Shown in pieces: positions 35,703-47,746 of a stretch of DNA of 64,000 nucleotides. Numbering within the stretch: the first letter of the stretch is position 1; each line of letters starts with the position of its first letter. Source of the stretch: Rhodoferax sp. OV413. Its GTDB lineage: Bacteria > Pseudomonadota > Gammaproteobacteria > Burkholderiales > Burkholderiaceae_C. The DNA lies in NCBI RefSeq assembly GCF_900104385.1, contig NZ_FNJA01000004.1:248001-312000 (forward strand), written 5' to 3'. The position numbers and the translations under genes are program-made. The notes beneath the pieces are model-generated. The model was given only the letters and a program-made list of their open reading frames with translations. It did not search any database and was not told where the DNA came from.

Positions 35703-37178
35703 TCAGTTCAGCTTGGAAACTGCAACATGCTTGATTAAATCGGCCACCGAAGCGTCCATTACGTCGGTGAAAGGCTTGGGATAGAGGCCCATGGCGAGTA
35801 CGGCGATCGCCAGCAGCAGCAACATCAAAAATTCGCGGGCATTGATGTCCTTCAACTCTTTCACGTCGTCGTTGGCCACCGGCCCCAGATAGACGCGCTT
35901 GAACATCCACAAGGTATATGCCGCACCAAAAATCAGGGCCGTGGCGGAGGCAAAACCAATCCAGAAGTTGAATTTAACCGCACCCAGAATCACCATCCAC
36001 TCGCCCACAAAACCGGCTGTGCCCGGCAGGCCGCAATTGGCCATGGCGAACAGCAAGGCAAACGCCGCAAACTTGGGCATGGTGTTGATCACGCCGCCAT
36101 AGCTGGCGATCTCACGCGAATGCACGCGGTCGTACAGCACACCGATCGACAAAAACATAGCTGCAGAGACAAAGCCATGGGCGATCATCTGCACGATACC
36201 GCCGGAAATGCCCAGGTCGTTGAAGATGAAGAAACCCAGGGTCACGAAACCCATGTGGGCGACAGATGAGTAGGCCACCAGCTTCTTCATGTCTTCCTGG
36301 ACCATCGCCACCAAACCAACGTACACCACCGCCGTCAGCGACAGCGCAATCATCAGCCAAGACCATTCATGGGCTGCGTCGGGTGCGATAGGCAAAGAAA
36401 AACGCAGGAAACCGTAAGCACCCAGCTTCAGCATGATCGCAGCCAGCACAGCAGAGCCGCCGGTAGGCGCTTCCACGTGCACATCGGGCAACCAGGTGTG
36501 TACAGGCCACATCGGAACCTTGACTGCGAAAGCCGCCAAGAATGCGAAAAACAGCAGGGTCTGGGTATGGCTGTCCAGGGGCAGCTGGTGCCAGGTTGCA
36601 ATATCAAAACTGCCGCCCGACTTGGCGTACAGGAAGATCAAAGCAACCAACATCAGCAATGAGCCGAGCAAGGTATACAGAAAGAACTTGAACGCTGCGT
36701 AAATCTTGTTGGGACCACCCCAAATACCGATGATCAAGTACATCGGTATCAAGGTAGCTTCGAAGAACACGTAGAACAAGATGCCATCCAGCGCACAGAA
36801 CACGCCGATCATCAAGCCGCTGAGGATCAGAAATGCGCCCATGTACTGGTTCACGCGGCTGGTGATCGACTCCCAGCTGGCAATCACAACGATCACGTTG
36901 ATGAAGGCCGTGAGGATAACGAACCACACCGAAATGCCGTCTACGCCAAGGTGGTAGTTCACATTGAAGCGCTCAATCCAGCTCGTATTTTCTACAAACT
37001 GCATGGCCGAAGTTCCAAGCTGGAAACCACGGTACAGCGGCAAGGTCACCAGCAAACTGATCACAGAACCGATCAAGGCGATCCAGCGGACCGCCCCTGC
37101 CTGCTCGTCACGGCCTAAGGCCAAAAGTACAACGCCAAAGAATATCGGTATCCAGATGGCAAGGCTCAACAATCCCAT
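35703..37178 (-). CDS. nuoM: NADH-quinone oxidoreductase subunit M
   Basis: 491-aa antiporter-like subunit, about 14 segments. Conserved blocks: LGVDGISVWFVILTAFI near 79-95, HTWLPDVHVEAPTGGSAVLA near 227-247, and EDMKKLVAYSSVAHMGFVTLG. It pumps protons as part of the membrane arm. It lies 13 nt after nuoL. Confidence 0.97.
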   Translation of the reverse strand: MGLLSLAIWIPIFFGVVLLALGRDEQAGAVRWIALIGSVISLLVTLPLYRGFQLGTSAMQFVENTSWIERFNVNYHLGVDGISVWFVILTAFINVIVVIASWESITSRVNQYMGAFLILSGLMIGVFCALDGILFYVFFEATLIPMYLIIGIWGGPNKIYAAFKFFLYTLLGSLLMLVALIFLYAKSGGSFDIATWHQLPLDSHTQTLLFFAFLAAFAVKVPMWPVHTWLPDVHVEAPTGGSAVLAAIMLKLGAYGFLRFSLPIAPDAAHEWSWLMIALSLTAVVYVGLVAMVQEDMKKLVAYSSVAHMGFVTLGFFIFNDLGISGGIVQMIAHGFVSAAMFLSIGVLYDRVHSREIASYGGVINTMPKFAAFALLFAMANCGLPGTAGFVGEWMVILGAVKFNFWIGFASATALIFGAAYTLWMFKRVYLGPVANDDVKELKDINAREFLMLLLLAIAVLAMGLYPKPFTDVMDASVADLIKHVAVSKLN

Positions 37179-37191
37179 TTTTCTTATTCCT

Positions 37192-39219
37192 CTACTTGTT
37201 GAGCCAAACGAAATACGTCATCAGCACAAAAATACCCACAATCATGGCCAACGCATAGTGGTAAATAAAACCGGTCTGAACCCAACGCACTGCGCCAGAA
37301 ATCCAACCCACGATTTTCCATGAGCCATTCACGACAGCACCATCAATGATGGCCCGGTCACCGATTTGCCAAAGGCCTGTGCCCAAGCCACGTGCACCAC
37401 GCGCCAAGACGTTTTCATTGAACCAATCGAGGTAGTACTTGTTTTCCAACAAGGTGTAGATAGGTTGGCAGGCACGTTTGATAGCAGCAGGCAGCGCGGG
37501 GTTGACCATGTACATGTAGTAGGCCGTCAAGACACCCGCCAGCGCCAGGATGAATGGCGCAGTTGTCAGTGCATGAATGGCCATCTGCAGCGGGCCGTGG
37601 AATGCATGCGCAAGCTCTTCCATCGCACCATGCTTCTCATGGTCCACAAAAATAGCACCCTTGAAGAACTCGCCATACAGCATGGGTTCAATTGTCAGGA
37701 AACCTAACACCACCGACGGAATCGCCAGCAAAACCAGAGGCAGGGTCACAACCCAAGGCGACTCGTGGGGTTTGCCGTCACCATGGTGTCCATGGTCGTC
37801 GTGGTGGTGGTCATCATGGTGGGCATCCGGATTCTGGTCGAACCGCTCCTTGCCGTGGAAAACCAGGAAGTACAAACGGAACGAATAGAAGGCCGTCACA
37901 AAGACGCCTGCCAATACGGCAAAGGATGCGAAACCGGCACCTGGGAGATGGCTCTCGCGCACCGCCTCAATGATGCTGTCCTTGGAGTAAAAACCCGAAA
38001 ACAGCGGCGTACCGATCAAAGCCAAAGAACCCAGCAAAGAAGTAATCCAGGTAATCGGCATGTACTTGCGCAGACCCCCCATCCAGCGGATGTCCTGGTT
38101 GTGGTGCACGCCCATGATCACAGAGCCCGCTGCCAGGAACAGCAGCGCTTTGAAGAATGCATGGGTCATCAGATGGAAGACCGCAACGGAGTAGGCAGAA
38201 GCACCCAAGGCCACCGTCATGTAGCCCAACTGAGACAGAGTGGAATACGCGACTACGCGCTTGATGTCGTTCTGGATGATGCCCAAGAAGCCCATGAACA
38301 GCGCCGTAATCGCACCAATCACCATGACGAAGTTGAGCGCGGTCTCACTGAGTTCAAACAGCGGAGACATCCGTGCGACCATGAAAATCCCGGCCGTCAC
38401 CATGGTAGCTGCGTGGATCAGCGCGGAAATGGGTGTTGGGCCTTCCATGGAGTCCGGCAACCAGACATGCAACGGGAACTGGGCTGACTTACCCATGGCA
38501 CCGATGAACAGACAAATGCAAATTACGGTTACCAGCATCCAGTCGGTGCCTGGAAATGCCAGTTTGCTCAGGTCGTCGGCCTTGGCGAAAGCCTCGGCAT
38601 AGTTCAGCGTGCCTGCATACGCAGCGATCAAACCAATACCGAGAATGAAACCGAAGTCACCAACACGGTTGACCAGGAAAGCCTTCATATTGGCGAAGAT
38701 GGCGGTAGGCCGGTTGAACCAGAAGCCGATCAGCAAGTAGGACACTAAGCCCACGGCTTCCCAGCCAAAGAACAGCTGCAGCATGTTGTTGCTCATTACC
38801 AGCATCAACATCGAGAAAGTGAACAGGGAAATATAGGCAAAGAAACGGTTGTAACCTTCGTCCTCCTCCATATAGCCGATGGTGTAGATGTGCACCATCA
38901 GCGACACGAAGGTCACAACGCACATCATCATGGCGGTCAAGCCATCGATAAGAAAGCCGACCTCCATGCGCAAGCCGCCAACCACCATCCACGTGTAAAG
39001 GGTTTCGTTAAAACGCGCGCCATCCAGCACGACGCTCTTCAGCGTCATGGCCGACAAAATGAAGGCGACGAAAACACCCAGAATCGTAAGGCTATGGCTC
39101 GCGCGCCGACCGATAAGGTTGCCACCGAAGGCAGTTCCCAGAACACCGGCTAACAAGGCGCCGGCCAAAGGTGCCAGCGGTACCGCCAACAAAGTAGAAG
39201 CTGTAAGGGTTTGACTCAT
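37192..39219 (-). CDS. nuoL: NADH-quinone oxidoreductase subunit L
   Basis: 675-aa distal antiporter-like subunit with the long lateral helix at its C-terminus. Conserved blocks: LIDGLTAMMMCVVTFVSLMVHIYTIGYM, FPLHVWLPDSMEGPTPISALIHAATMV and DIKRVVAYSTLSQLGYMTVALG. A His/Asp-rich loop sits at about 460-477 (DAHHDDHHHDDHGHHGDG, 8 His in 18). It starts 5 nt after nuoK and precedes nuoM. Confidence 0.97.
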   Translation of the reverse strand: MSQTLTASTLLAVPLAPLAGALLAGVLGTAFGGNLIGRRASHSLTILGVFVAFILSAMTLKSVVLDGARFNETLYTWMVVGGLRMEVGFLIDGLTAMMMCVVTFVSLMVHIYTIGYMEEDEGYNRFFAYISLFTFSMLMLVMSNNMLQLFFGWEAVGLVSYLLIGFWFNRPTAIFANMKAFLVNRVGDFGFILGIGLIAAYAGTLNYAEAFAKADDLSKLAFPGTDWMLVTVICICLFIGAMGKSAQFPLHVWLPDSMEGPTPISALIHAATMVTAGIFMVARMSPLFELSETALNFVMVIGAITALFMGFLGIIQNDIKRVVAYSTLSQLGYMTVALGASAYSVAVFHLMTHAFFKALLFLAAGSVIMGVHHNQDIRWMGGLRKYMPITWITSLLGSLALIGTPLFSGFYSKDSIIEAVRESHLPGAGFASFAVLAGVFVTAFYSFRLYFLVFHGKERFDQNPDAHHDDHHHDDHGHHGDGKPHESPWVVTLPLVLLAIPSVVLGFLTIEPMLYGEFFKGAIFVDHEKHGAMEELAHAFHGPLQMAIHALTTAPFILALAGVLTAYYMYMVNPALPAAIKRACQPIYTLLENKYYLDWFNENVLARGARGLGTGLWQIGDRAIIDGAVVNGSWKIVGWISGAVRWVQTGFIYHYALAMIVGIFVLMTYFVWLNK

Positions 39220-39224
39220 TTTTA

Positions 39225-39533
39225 TTAACCCTTGAGCGTATTGAGTTCATCCACATTGATGCTGGACTTGTTACGGAACAAGAGCACCAAAATAGCCAGA
39301 CCAATTGCAGATTCGGCTGCAGCCACGGTCAAGATAAAAAACACAAAAATCTGACCGTGCATGTCATTCAGGTAATACGAGAACGCTACGAAATTCATAT
39401 TGACGGCCAACAGCATGAGCTCGATGGCCATCAGCAACACGATGAGGTTTTTACGGTTCAGAAAAATACCAATGACCGACAGGGCAAACAAAATCGCCCC
39501 CAGTGATAGAAAGTGTCCCAGCGTTAACGTCAT
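39225..39533 (-). CDS. nuoK: NADH-quinone oxidoreductase subunit K
   Basis: 102-aa subunit with three membrane helices ([47 protein letters not shown] with the key intramembrane Glu; [19 protein letters not shown] with the second Glu). Its ATG overlaps the nuoJ stop by 4 nt (ATGA). Confidence 0.97.
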   Translation of the reverse strand: MTLTLGHFLSLGAILFALSVIGIFLNRKNLIVLLMAIELMLLAVNMNFVAFSYYLNDMHGQIFVFFILTVAAAESAIGLAILVLLFRNKSSINVDELNTLKG

Positions 39534-40186
39534 GCTTTTTTCTCCACACCTGCAGCAGCAGCCACCTCTTCCACTGCGGGCTGGGTTACCTTCATCTTGA
39601 TGATTTCCACGCGGTCTCGCGCCTTGACCCGCACCTGATCGGATGGGTTGGTGTGCTTGCTATCTTTGCGCTGGCGCAAAGTCAAAGCGATCGCAGCCAC
39701 GATAGCCACCAGCAGAATCACAGCGGCAATTTCCAGCGGATACAGATACTCCGTATAGAGCAGCTTGCCCAATTCCTTGGTATTGGAAATCTGGGCACCG
39801 ATAGGAGCCGCCCCGGCCAAATTGCGCGACTCTTCGCTGACCCGGAATCCGCCCATCAGAACGGCAGCCATCTCCAGGGCGATCAACGCACCTACGGCTG
39901 CGGCAAAGGGGAAATGCTTCCAAAAACCCTGGCGCATGGAGTCGATGTTGATATCCAACATCATCACCACGAACAGGAAAAGCACCATCACCGCGCCGAC
40001 ATACACCAGCACCAAGGCAATAGCCAGGAACTCTGCTTTGAGCAAAATCCAGATAGCTGCCGCCTGGAAGAACGCGAGCACCAAATACAGCGCTGCGTAT
40101 ACCGGGTTACGCGAGGTAATGACCCGAAATCCTGCAAACAGCAAAACTGTTGCAAAAAGATAAAAAAGGCCGGTTTTAACGTCCAT
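39530..40186 (-). CDS. nuoJ: NADH-quinone oxidoreductase subunit J
   Basis: 218-aa membrane subunit; five helices with [22 protein letters not shown] and [23 protein letters not shown] as landmarks. The C-terminal tail (about 170-218) is hydrophilic and Lys/Ala-rich. It precedes nuoK with a 4-nt overlap and follows nuoI by 46 nt. Confidence 0.96.
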   Translation of the reverse strand: MDVKTGLFYLFATVLLFAGFRVITSRNPVYAALYLVLAFFQAAAIWILLKAEFLAIALVLVYVGAVMVLFLFVVMMLDINIDSMRQGFWKHFPFAAAVGALIALEMAAVLMGGFRVSEESRNLAGAAPIGAQISNTKELGKLLYTEYLYPLEIAAVILLVAIVAAIALTLRQRKDSKHTNPSDQVRVKARDRVEIIKMKVTQPAVEEVAAAAGVEKKA

Positions 40187-40232
40187 GGATCAATTCTTGT
40201 TATAGGGGATCGGGGGCTGTGAATAGGTGTAC

Positions 40233-40742
40233 TTAACGGTACTTCGCATCTGCAGCACGGGCTGCGGCGATGTCTTTCTCGTACCGATCACCAACTGCCA
40301 ACAACATGTCTTTGGTGAAGTACAAATCGCCGCGCTTCTCACCGTGGTACTCAAAAACATGGGTTTCCACGATGGAGTCGACCGGGCAGCTTTCTTCGCA
40401 GAATCCGCAAAAAATGCATTTGGTCAGATCGATGTCATAACGGCTGGTACGGCGTGAACCGTCTGCACGCACATCCGACTCAATCGTGATAGCCATAGCG
40501 GGACAAACTGCTTCACACAGTTTGCAGGCAATGCAGCGCTCCTCACCGTTCTCATAACGGCGCAAAGCATGCAGGCCGCGAAAACGTGGCGAGATCGGTG
40601 TTTTCTCTTCCGGGAACTGCACCGTGATCTTGCGTCGGAAAGCATGCTTACCGGTAAGCGCCAGGCCTTTGAAAAGCTCTGCCAACATAAAGCTGGACAA
40701 GAAGTCTTTGAGCGAAAAGGCTGGAGAAGCCAATGTGGACAT
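40233..40742 (-). CDS. nuoI: NADH-quinone oxidoreductase subunit I (2x 4Fe-4S)
   Basis: 169-aa ferredoxin-like subunit carrying clusters N6a/N6b. Ligands: C70, C73, C76, C80 ([12 protein letters not shown]) and C109, C112, C115, C119 ([12 protein letters not shown]), with the last Cys of each motif serving the partner cluster. It passes electrons toward NuoB. 12 nt after nuoH. Confidence 0.98.
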   Translation of the reverse strand: MSTLASPAFSLKDFLSSFMLAELFKGLALTGKHAFRRKITVQFPEEKTPISPRFRGLHALRRYENGEERCIACKLCEAVCPAMAITIESDVRADGSRRTSRYDIDLTKCIFCGFCEESCPVDSIVETHVFEYHGEKRGDLYFTKDMLLAVGDRYEKDIAAARAADAKYR

Positions 40743-40754
40743 AAACGACTTTCC

Positions 40755-41837
40755 TTACTTCCAGATATTAAAAGGCGTTTGCATCCAAGCGCCCACCACG
40801 ACCAACCACACCAAGGTGACGGGTATGAAAATCTTCCAGCCCAAACGCATGATCTGGTCGTAACGGAAGCGAGGAAAGCTAGCCCGAACCCATAAGAACA
40901 TGGTCACAACCGCAAATGTCTTGATGCCCAACCAAATCCAGCCCGGTATCCAATTGAACAGCACACTGTCAATCGGTGAAAGCCAGCCGCCCAGGAACAT
41001 GATGACGGTCAAGATGGAGACCAACCACATATTCGCGTATTCGGCCAAGAAGAACATGGCGAAGCTCATGCCTGAATATTCGACCATGTGACCAGCAACA
41101 ATTTCCGACTCCCCTTCCACCACGTCAAACGGGTGGCGGTTGGTTTCTGCCAGACCGGAGATGAAGTACACCAGAAACACCGGCAGCAAAGGCAGCCAAT
41201 TCCAAGACAGGAAGGTCAAGCCCTTTTCAGCAAACATGCCCTTGGCCTGCCCCATGACAATGTCCGTCATGTTGAGGCTGGCAGAAACCATCAGCACGAT
41301 CACCAGGCAAAAGCCCATGGCGATTTCATAGCTGACCATCTGCGCCGATGCCCGCAATGCACCCAGGAACGCGTACTTCGAATTGGACGCCCAACCGGCG
41401 ATGATTACACCGTAGACTTCCAAAGAAGTGATCGCCATCAAGAACAACAAGCCCGCATTGATGTTGGACAACGCTATTTCCGGTCCAAATGGCACAACCG
41501 CCCATGCGGCCAAGGCCGGCATGATGGTCATGATGGGGCCAAGAAAGAACAGTCCCTTGTTCGCTACGGTAGGGAGAATAATTTCCTTCGTCAACAGCTT
41601 CAACGCATCTGCAATAGGCTGCAGCAAGCCCAAGGGGCCTACACGGTTCGGGCCAATACGAATCTGGGTCCAGCCAATGGCCTTGCGCTCCCACAGCGTG
41701 AGGTAGGCGACGCAGCCCATCAACGGCAACAGCACCAGCACGATCTTGAGCAGGGTCCAGATAACAGGCCAAACACCACCTGTCCACCAGCCAGCACCAA
41801 CCAAGCCTTGGCCAAAACCGAAAATAGTATCAATCAT
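40755..41837 (-). CDS. nuoH: NADH-quinone oxidoreductase subunit H
   Basis: 360-aa membrane subunit forming the quinone chamber with NuoB/NuoD. Landmarks: [70 protein letters not shown], and [21 protein letters not shown]. Its ATG overlaps the nuoG stop by 4 nt. Confidence 0.98.
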   Translation of the reverse strand: MIDTIFGFGQGLVGAGWWTGGVWPVIWTLLKIVLVLLPLMGCVAYLTLWERKAIGWTQIRIGPNRVGPLGLLQPIADALKLLTKEIILPTVANKGLFFLGPIMTIMPALAAWAVVPFGPEIALSNINAGLLFLMAITSLEVYGVIIAGWASNSKYAFLGALRASAQMVSYEIAMGFCLVIVLMVSASLNMTDIVMGQAKGMFAEKGLTFLSWNWLPLLPVFLVYFISGLAETNRHPFDVVEGESEIVAGHMVEYSGMSFAMFFLAEYANMWLVSILTVIMFLGGWLSPIDSVLFNWIPGWIWLGIKTFAVVTMFLWVRASFPRFRYDQIMRLGWKIFIPVTLVWLVVVGAWMQTPFNIWK

Positions 41838-43990
41838 GCGGCCACCTCTTGTGCAGCAGCTGCTGCATTGCGCGCGTCTGCCGTCAACTGCAAAGATGTT
41901 GCACGGCGAACAATGCCGTCCAGCTGGTACAGGCTCGCCACCACAGGGGCAGCCTTCTCGGCTTGAGAAAGGTTGATACTCGCCTGTGTCACATTGCTCA
42001 ATTTGTCAGCAGCAACATGCGTTGCATCCTCCGAAAAACCGGAACGCAGGGAAGTCAGCACATCTTGCGAAGACTCAAACTCAAATCCCGGTAAGTCCAA
42101 CAAATTAGCCAACACCCGCAGTACTTTCCAAGCAGGACGGGCGTCGCCCAAAGGCCGTACTACCGCATGGAAGCCCTGAACGCGCGCTTCCGCATTGACA
42201 AAAGTTCCAGAAGTCTCGGAGAACGGCGCGATCGGCAACAGCACATCGCTAAAAGCCATGTTCGCCTTGAAGGGGCTCAAAGTAACCACCATTTCGGCCT
42301 TGCCCAAGGCTTGCGCTGCCTGGATACCAGTGGCCGAATCGAACACCGGCTCGTTGTTCAGCAACACGACTGCCTTCAGCGCGCCAGACAACATCTGGGC
42401 TGCATCCAAGCCACCTGGGCCGGGTTGCGCACCAGCCAGTTGCGCACCGACCGTATTGGCGGCTTCCGTCAGATAACCCACTGTCGCACCGGTTTGCGCA
42501 GCAATCCAATTCGCAACAGCTAGCAAGCTGGACGCCTGGGCGTGGTGGGCTGCTGCATTACCCAGCAAAATAGCTTTGCGTTCGCCGCCCAACAGCGATT
42601 TGGCAATCGCCTTCGCCGATGCAGTCGCTTCCCCGGAAACGGGTGCCGCAACGCCTTTGTCTTCGGCAACTGCAACAGCGACGTCGGCCAATGCCTGCAA
42701 CCATTGCGCAGCTGGAACCAGCACAGAATGTGCAACGCTCAAAGCCCAGGCGTCTGGTTTCGCCAGTTCTGCTGCAGAATTGATAGCACTCACCGCACAG
42801 CCCTTGCGCACCGCCTGCCGAATTCTTTGTGCAAACAAAGGATGGTCTTTACGCAAGTTGGAGCCAACTACCAGCACACGCTGCAATTGGCTTAACGACG
42901 CGATCGAGGTGCCCAAATAGCGTATGCCTTCAGACTGTACAAACTCGGCATTGCGCAAACGGTAGTCGATGTTTTCGCTACCCAAACCGCGCACCAGCGC
43001 TGCAGCCAGAGTCAACTCTTCCAAGGTGCTGTGGGGACTGACCAAGGCGCCAATACTGGCTGCACCATGCTGCGTCTTGATCTGCTTCAGACCATTGGCG
43101 ACGTATTCGAGCGCGCTTTGCCAATCGACCGTCTTCCATTCACCACCCTGCTTGATCATGGGGCTGGTAAGACGCTCTTCACTGTTCAAGGCTTCGTAGG
43201 AAAAACGATCGCGGTCGGCAATCCAGCATTCGTTTACCGCTTCATTCTCCAGCGGCACCACGCGCATGACCTTGTTGTTCTTGACCTGCACCACCAGATT
43301 CGCACCCGTGGAGTCATGGGGACTGACCGACTTGCGGCGTGACAATTCCCAGGTCCGCGCGCTGTAGCGGAACGGCTTGCTGGTCAGTGCACCGACTGGG
43401 CAGATGTCGATCATATTGCCGGACAGTTCGGAGTCGATGGTCTCGCCCAGAACGGTCGTGATCTCGGAGTGTTCACCCCGATGGATCATGCCCAGCTCCA
43501 TCACGCCGGCCACTTCCTGGCCGAAACGCACGCAGCGGGTGCAATGTATGCAACGGCTCATTTCTTCCATGGAAACCAGCGGGCCCACATCTTTATGGAA
43601 CACAACCCGCTTCTCTTCCTCGTAGCGGGAAGAGGAACCGCCATAGCCCACGGCCAAATCCTGCAATTGGCATTCACCGCCTTGGTCGCAAATCGGGCAA
43701 TCCAAAGGATGGTTGATCAGCAAGAACTCCATCACCGATTGCTGTGCCTTGATGGCCTTATCGCTCTTGGTGCGCACAATCATGCCTTGCGTCACGGGTG
43801 TGGCGCAGGCAGGCATGGGCTTAGGAGCCTTTTCCACATCAACCAAGCACATACGGCAATTGGCCGCGATGCTGAGTTTCTTGTGATAGCAAAAATGGGG
43901 GATATACGTCCCCGCTTTTTCGGCCGCATGCATGATCATGCTGCCTTCTTGAATGTCGACCTTCTTGCCGTCGAGTTCGATTTCTACCAT
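41834..43990 (-). CDS. nuoG: NADH-quinone oxidoreductase subunit G
   Basis: 718-aa iron-sulfur subunit. The N-terminal 2Fe-2S ligands are C34, C45, C48, C62; the N5 4Fe-4S set is H94, C98, C101, C107; N4 begins C147, C150, C153. A molybdopterin-oxidoreductase-like domain follows from about 215. The C-terminal 490 residues are Ala-rich. ATG at 43990, 15 nt after nuoF. Confidence 0.97.
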   Translation of the reverse strand: MVEIELDGKKVDIQEGSMIMHAAEKAGTYIPHFCYHKKLSIAANCRMCLVDVEKAPKPMPACATPVTQGMIVRTKSDKAIKAQQSVMEFLLINHPLDCPICDQGGECQLQDLAVGYGGSSSRYEEEKRVVFHKDVGPLVSMEEMSRCIHCTRCVRFGQEVAGVMELGMIHRGEHSEITTVLGETIDSELSGNMIDICPVGALTSKPFRYSARTWELSRRKSVSPHDSTGANLVVQVKNNKVMRVVPLENEAVNECWIADRDRFSYEALNSEERLTSPMIKQGGEWKTVDWQSALEYVANGLKQIKTQHGAASIGALVSPHSTLEELTLAAALVRGLGSENIDYRLRNAEFVQSEGIRYLGTSIASLSQLQRVLVVGSNLRKDHPLFAQRIRQAVRKGCAVSAINSAAELAKPDAWALSVAHSVLVPAAQWLQALADVAVAVAEDKGVAAPVSGEATASAKAIAKSLLGGERKAILLGNAAAHHAQASSLLAVANWIAAQTGATVGYLTEAANTVGAQLAGAQPGPGGLDAAQMLSGALKAVVLLNNEPVFDSATGIQAAQALGKAEMVVTLSPFKANMAFSDVLLPIAPFSETSGTFVNAEARVQGFHAVVRPLGDARPAWKVLRVLANLLDLPGFEFESSQDVLTSLRSGFSEDATHVAADKLSNVTQASINLSQAEKAAPVVASLYQLDGIVRRATSLQLTADARNAAAAAQEVAA

Positions 43991-44005
43991 GTGGTCCTAC
44001 CTCGA

Positions 44006-45358
44006 TCAGGCGTGCGCCGCAGCCCGTGGATTTTTGTTCTGGATCAACGCCTCGAATTCAGGGCGGAAATGCTTGATCATGGCGCGCACCGGCATAGCCG
44101 CCGCGTCGCCGAGCGCACAGATAGTGCGCCCCTGGATGTTGTCGGCAACGGAATTGAGCAGATCCAGATCGGCTGGACGTCCCTGCCCGTTCCAGATGCG
44201 GTCGATGACACGCCACATCCATCCCGTACCTTCACGGCACGGGGTGCACTGCCCACAAGACTCGTGCGAATAGAAATACGACAGTCGCAGCAAACTCTCC
44301 ACCATGCTGCGAGAGTCATCCATCACGATGACTGCTCCCGAGCCCAGCATGGAGCCAGCCTTGGCAATGGAGTCGTAATCCATCGTGCATTGCATCATGA
44401 TGTCGGCAGGCAGCACGGGCGCAGAAGATCCGCCTGGAATCACCGCCTTGAGGGTGCGACCGGTGCGAACGCCTCCAGCCAGCTCCAACAGCTTGGAGAA
44501 AGGCGTGCCCATGGGAATCTCGTAGTTACCCGGACGCTCGACATCACCGCTTACCGAGTAAATCTTGGTACCGCCATTGTTGGGCTTGCCGCACTCTAGA
44601 TAGGCAAGGCCGCCATTACGGATGATCCACGGCACAGCCGCAAAGGTTTCCGTATTGTTGATGGTCGTAGGCTTGCCGTACAGACCGAAACTGGCCGGGA
44701 ATGGAGGCTTGAAGCGGGGTTGGCCCTTTTTGCCTTCCAGCGACTCGAGCAAAGCCGTTTCTTCACCGCAGATGTATGCGCCAAAACCATGGGAGGCGTG
44801 CAACTGGAACGAGTAGTTGCTGCCCAGGATGTTGTTGCCCAACAAGCCTGCTGCACGCGCTTCTTCCAGGGCTTCTTCAAACCGCTCATAAGTGCCGAAG
44901 ATTTCGCCGTGGATGTAGTTGTAGCCCACCGAGATACCCATGGCATATGCCGCAATCGCCATACCCTCAATCACGATATGCGGGTTATATTGCATGATGT
45001 CGCGGTCTTTGCAAGTGCCCGGTTCGCCTTCATCAGAATTGCAAACAAGGTACTTCTGCCCGGGAAACTGGCGCGGCATGAAGCTCCACTTCAGGCCAGT
45101 CGGGAAACCCGCACCACCTCGTCCACGCAAGGCCGACTCCTTGACCGTCGCGATGACTTGGTCTTGCGTCATGCCCTCGCCGCCATCTTGGCCGAGAATC
45201 TTGCGCAAGGCTTGGTAACCGCCGCGCGCTTCGTAAGACTTCAGGTTCCAGTTGGTTCCATCCAGGCCCGCCAAGATCTGCGGATTGATGTGCCGATCAT
45301 GGAAGCAGGTTTGGACACCGGTCGCCTTGAACTGCGACAGAATTTGCTCTGCAGACAT
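44006..45358 (-). CDS. nuoF: NADH-quinone oxidoreductase subunit F (FMN, NADH site)
   Basis: 450-aa NADH-binding subunit. The FMN/NADH loop [10 protein letters not shown] is at 79-88, [15 protein letters not shown] later, and the N3 4Fe-4S motif [13 protein letters not shown] sits at about 360-372 with the fourth Cys in GRTICALGD. The ATG at 45358 ([10 protein letters not shown]) overlaps the nuoE stop by one base (TAATG); the longer open frame lies within nuoE and is rejected. Confidence 0.98.
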   Translation of the reverse strand: MSAEQILSQFKATGVQTCFHDRHINPQILAGLDGTNWNLKSYEARGGYQALRKILGQDGGEGMTQDQVIATVKESALRGRGGAGFPTGLKWSFMPRQFPGQKYLVCNSDEGEPGTCKDRDIMQYNPHIVIEGMAIAAYAMGISVGYNYIHGEIFGTYERFEEALEEARAAGLLGNNILGSNYSFQLHASHGFGAYICGEETALLESLEGKKGQPRFKPPFPASFGLYGKPTTINNTETFAAVPWIIRNGGLAYLECGKPNNGGTKIYSVSGDVERPGNYEIPMGTPFSKLLELAGGVRTGRTLKAVIPGGSSAPVLPADIMMQCTMDYDSIAKAGSMLGSGAVIVMDDSRSMVESLLRLSYFYSHESCGQCTPCREGTGWMWRVIDRIWNGQGRPADLDLLNSVADNIQGRTICALGDAAAMPVRAMIKHFRPEFEALIQNKNPRAAAHA

Positions 45359-45861
45359 TATTTGACCTCCACAGATGCAACATGGGAAGCCCGCAAACCA
45401 TCCACCAACTGGTCTAGTTTGTCGTTGCTCATGAAACTGCACATGGTGCGGTCATTCACCAGCATCACTGGCGAGTCGGCACAAGCACCCAGACATTCAC
45501 TTTGCTGCAAAGTAAACAAACCGTCTGGCGTGGTCTCGTTCATCGAGATACCCAGCTTGTGCTCAAGATGCTTCAGCGCTTTGGCGCCATCTCGTAACTG
45601 GCAGGGCAAGTTGGTACAGACGTTAAGCTTGAAGCGTCCGGTCGGTGCCTGGTTGTACATGTTGTAGAAGGTAGTCACTTCGTGCACGGCGATGGGCGGC
45701 ATGCCCAGGTACTCCGCAACGACGTTTTCACTTTCTGCACTGACATAGCCCAGCTCCTGCTGGACGATGGACAAACATGCCATCACGGCCGACTGTTTCT
45801 GGTCGGCCGGAAATTTTGCGACTTCACGCGCAAAACGGGATTTGGTGGATTCAGAAATCAT
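45358..45861 (-). CDS. nuoE: NADH-quinone oxidoreductase subunit E
   Basis: 167-aa thioredoxin-like subunit with the N1a 2Fe-2S cluster: C82, C87 (VCTNLPCQL) and C123, C127 (SECLGAC). The ATG at 45861 ([10 protein letters not shown]) is chosen; the upstream frame extension overlaps nuoD. 7 nt after nuoD. Confidence 0.97.
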   Translation of the reverse strand: MISESTKSRFAREVAKFPADQKQSAVMACLSIVQQELGYVSAESENVVAEYLGMPPIAVHEVTTFYNMYNQAPTGRFKLNVCTNLPCQLRDGAKALKHLEHKLGISMNETTPDGLFTLQQSECLGACADSPVMLVNDRTMCSFMSNDKLDQLVDGLRASHVASVEVK

Positions 45862-45868
45862 ACTTGCA

Positions 45869-47122
45869 TTACCGGTCAATTTCACCAAACACGATATCCA
45901 TCGTGCCGATAACAGCGACAGCGTCCGCAATCATGTGACCGCGTGACAATTCATCCATCGCCGCCAAATGGGCAAAACCTGGCGCCCGGATTTTCAGTCG
46001 ATAAGGCTTGTTCGCACCGTCACTGACCAAATAGATGCCGAACTCGCCCTTAGGATGCTCCACAGCCGCATAAGCCTCGCCCAAAGGTACGTGAAAGCCT
46101 TCGGTGAACAGCTTGAAATGGTGGATCAACTCCTCCATGTTCGCCTTCATGGACTCGCGTGCTGGTGCCGCCACTTTGTGGTTATCGGTAATCACAGGAC
46201 CAGGATTGACGCGTAGCCAGTCTACGCACTGCTTGATGATGCGATTGGACTCACGCATCTCTTGCACGCGCACCAAGTAACGGTCATAGCAGTCACCGGT
46301 TTTACCTACAGGAATATCGAAATCCACTTTGTCATAGGCATCGTAGGGCTGCTTCTTGCGCAGATCCCAAGCCACACCAGATCCCCGCAACATGGGGCCA
46401 GTAAAGCCCAGATTCAGAGCGCGTTCTGGCGTGACCACGGCGATACCCACAGTACGCTGCTTCCAGATACGGTTCTCGGTCAGCAGAGTTTCATACTCGT
46501 CTACGCATTTGGGGAAACGGCTGCTGAAATCGTCGATGAAGTCCAACAGGCTTCCTTGCCGGTTTTCGTTCAACTGCGCCATGGCCTTGGCATTCTTGAT
46601 CCGGCTTGCCTTGTACTGGGGCATGGTGTCCGGCAGATCGCGGTACACGCCACCAGGACGGAAGTAAGCCGCATGCATGCGCGCGCCGCTAACGGCCTCG
46701 TACATATCAAACAGGTCTTCGCGTTCACGGAAGCAGTAAATCAGCACATTCATAGCGCCGCAATCCAGCCCGTGCGCACCCAACCACAGCAGGTGGTTCA
46801 GCAAACGGGTGATCTCAGCAAACATCACGCGGATGTATTGCGCACGCACGGGCACCTCGATGCCCATCATCTTCTCGATTGCAAGACAATACGCCTGCTC
46901 ATTGGCCATCATCGACACGTAGTCAAGACGGTCCATATAGGGCAGAGACTGGATAAAGGTCTTGGTCTCGGCCAGCTTCTCCGTCGCGCGGTGCAGCAAA
47001 CCGATATGCGGGTCTGCACGTTGGATCACTTCACCATCCAACTCCAACACCAAACGCAAAACACCATGCGCAGCAGGGTGCTGAGGCCCAAAATTGAGCG
47101 TGTAATTTTTAATTTCAGCCAT
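45869..47122 (-). CDS. nuoD: NADH-quinone oxidoreductase subunit D
   Basis: 417-aa quinone-site subunit of the NiFe-hydrogenase large-subunit fold. Landmarks: [22 protein letters not shown] at about 10-31, [27 protein letters not shown], and a C-terminal DIVFGEIDR. NuoC and NuoD are separate genes here, unlike the fused NuoCD of E. coli. Confidence 0.98.
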   Translation of the reverse strand: MAEIKNYTLNFGPQHPAAHGVLRLVLELDGEVIQRADPHIGLLHRATEKLAETKTFIQSLPYMDRLDYVSMMANEQAYCLAIEKMMGIEVPVRAQYIRVMFAEITRLLNHLLWLGAHGLDCGAMNVLIYCFREREDLFDMYEAVSGARMHAAYFRPGGVYRDLPDTMPQYKASRIKNAKAMAQLNENRQGSLLDFIDDFSSRFPKCVDEYETLLTENRIWKQRTVGIAVVTPERALNLGFTGPMLRGSGVAWDLRKKQPYDAYDKVDFDIPVGKTGDCYDRYLVRVQEMRESNRIIKQCVDWLRVNPGPVITDNHKVAAPARESMKANMEELIHHFKLFTEGFHVPLGEAYAAVEHPKGEFGIYLVSDGANKPYRLKIRAPGFAHLAAMDELSRGHMIADAVAVIGTMDIVFGEIDR

Positions 47123-47136
47123 GAGCCGTACTGCGC

Positions 47137-47745
47137 TTAATGCAGTCCCCCGTAATTGTCTTCCCGGATGATTCTTGGCGTAATCTCGCGCGGCTCAATC
47201 GAAACCGGCTGGTAAACGACACGCTTTTGCTCTGGGTCATAGCGCATCTCAACATGCCCCGAAGTTGGAAAATCCTTACGGAAAGGATGACCAATAAAAC
47301 CATAGTCGGTCAGAATGCGGCGCAAGTCATTGTGCCCTTCGAAGATGATGCCGAACAAGTCGAAAGCTTCGCGTTCGAACCAGTTGGCAGCATTCCAGAT
47401 ATCGTTGATCGAATCCACCACGGGGAAATCATCGTCAGCGCATAGCACTTTGAGGCGCACACGCTGGTTCAAGCTGACGGACAGCAACTGCAGCACAACG
47501 CCGTAACGCGGACCTTCGTAGGCACCATCTTGGTACGACGAATAATCCATGCCACACAGATCAATCAACTGCTCGAACTTCAAGCCCGGTGCATTACGCA
47601 AAAGGGTGGCAACAGCGGAATACTTGTCGGCAGCAACCAATACCTCGACTTCACCCAAGGCCACTTTGACATGGCGCACTTGGTCGCCAAGCAGGCTAAG
47701 AAGCGTATCTCGCAAAGCTTCCGGCTGGACAGCAAATACAGTCAT
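47137..47745 (-). CDS. nuoC: NADH-quinone oxidoreductase subunit C
   Basis: 202-aa peripheral-arm subunit (30-kDa family) with the signature ERREFDLFGI-like stretch [24 protein letters not shown] and [15 protein letters not shown] at 47745 ([11 protein letters not shown]). Its stop precedes nuoD by 14 nt; nuoB stops one base upstream of its ATG. Confidence 0.97.
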   Translation of the reverse strand: MTVFAVQPEALRDTLLSLLGDQVRHVKVALGEVEVLVAADKYSAVATLLRNAPGLKFEQLIDLCGMDYSSYQDGAYEGPRYGVVLQLLSVSLNQRVRLKVLCADDDFPVVDSINDIWNAANWFEREAFDLFGIIFEGHNDLRRILTDYGFIGHPFRKDFPTSGHVEMRYDPEQKRVVYQPVSIEPREITPRIIREDNYGGLH

Positions 47746-47746
47746 C

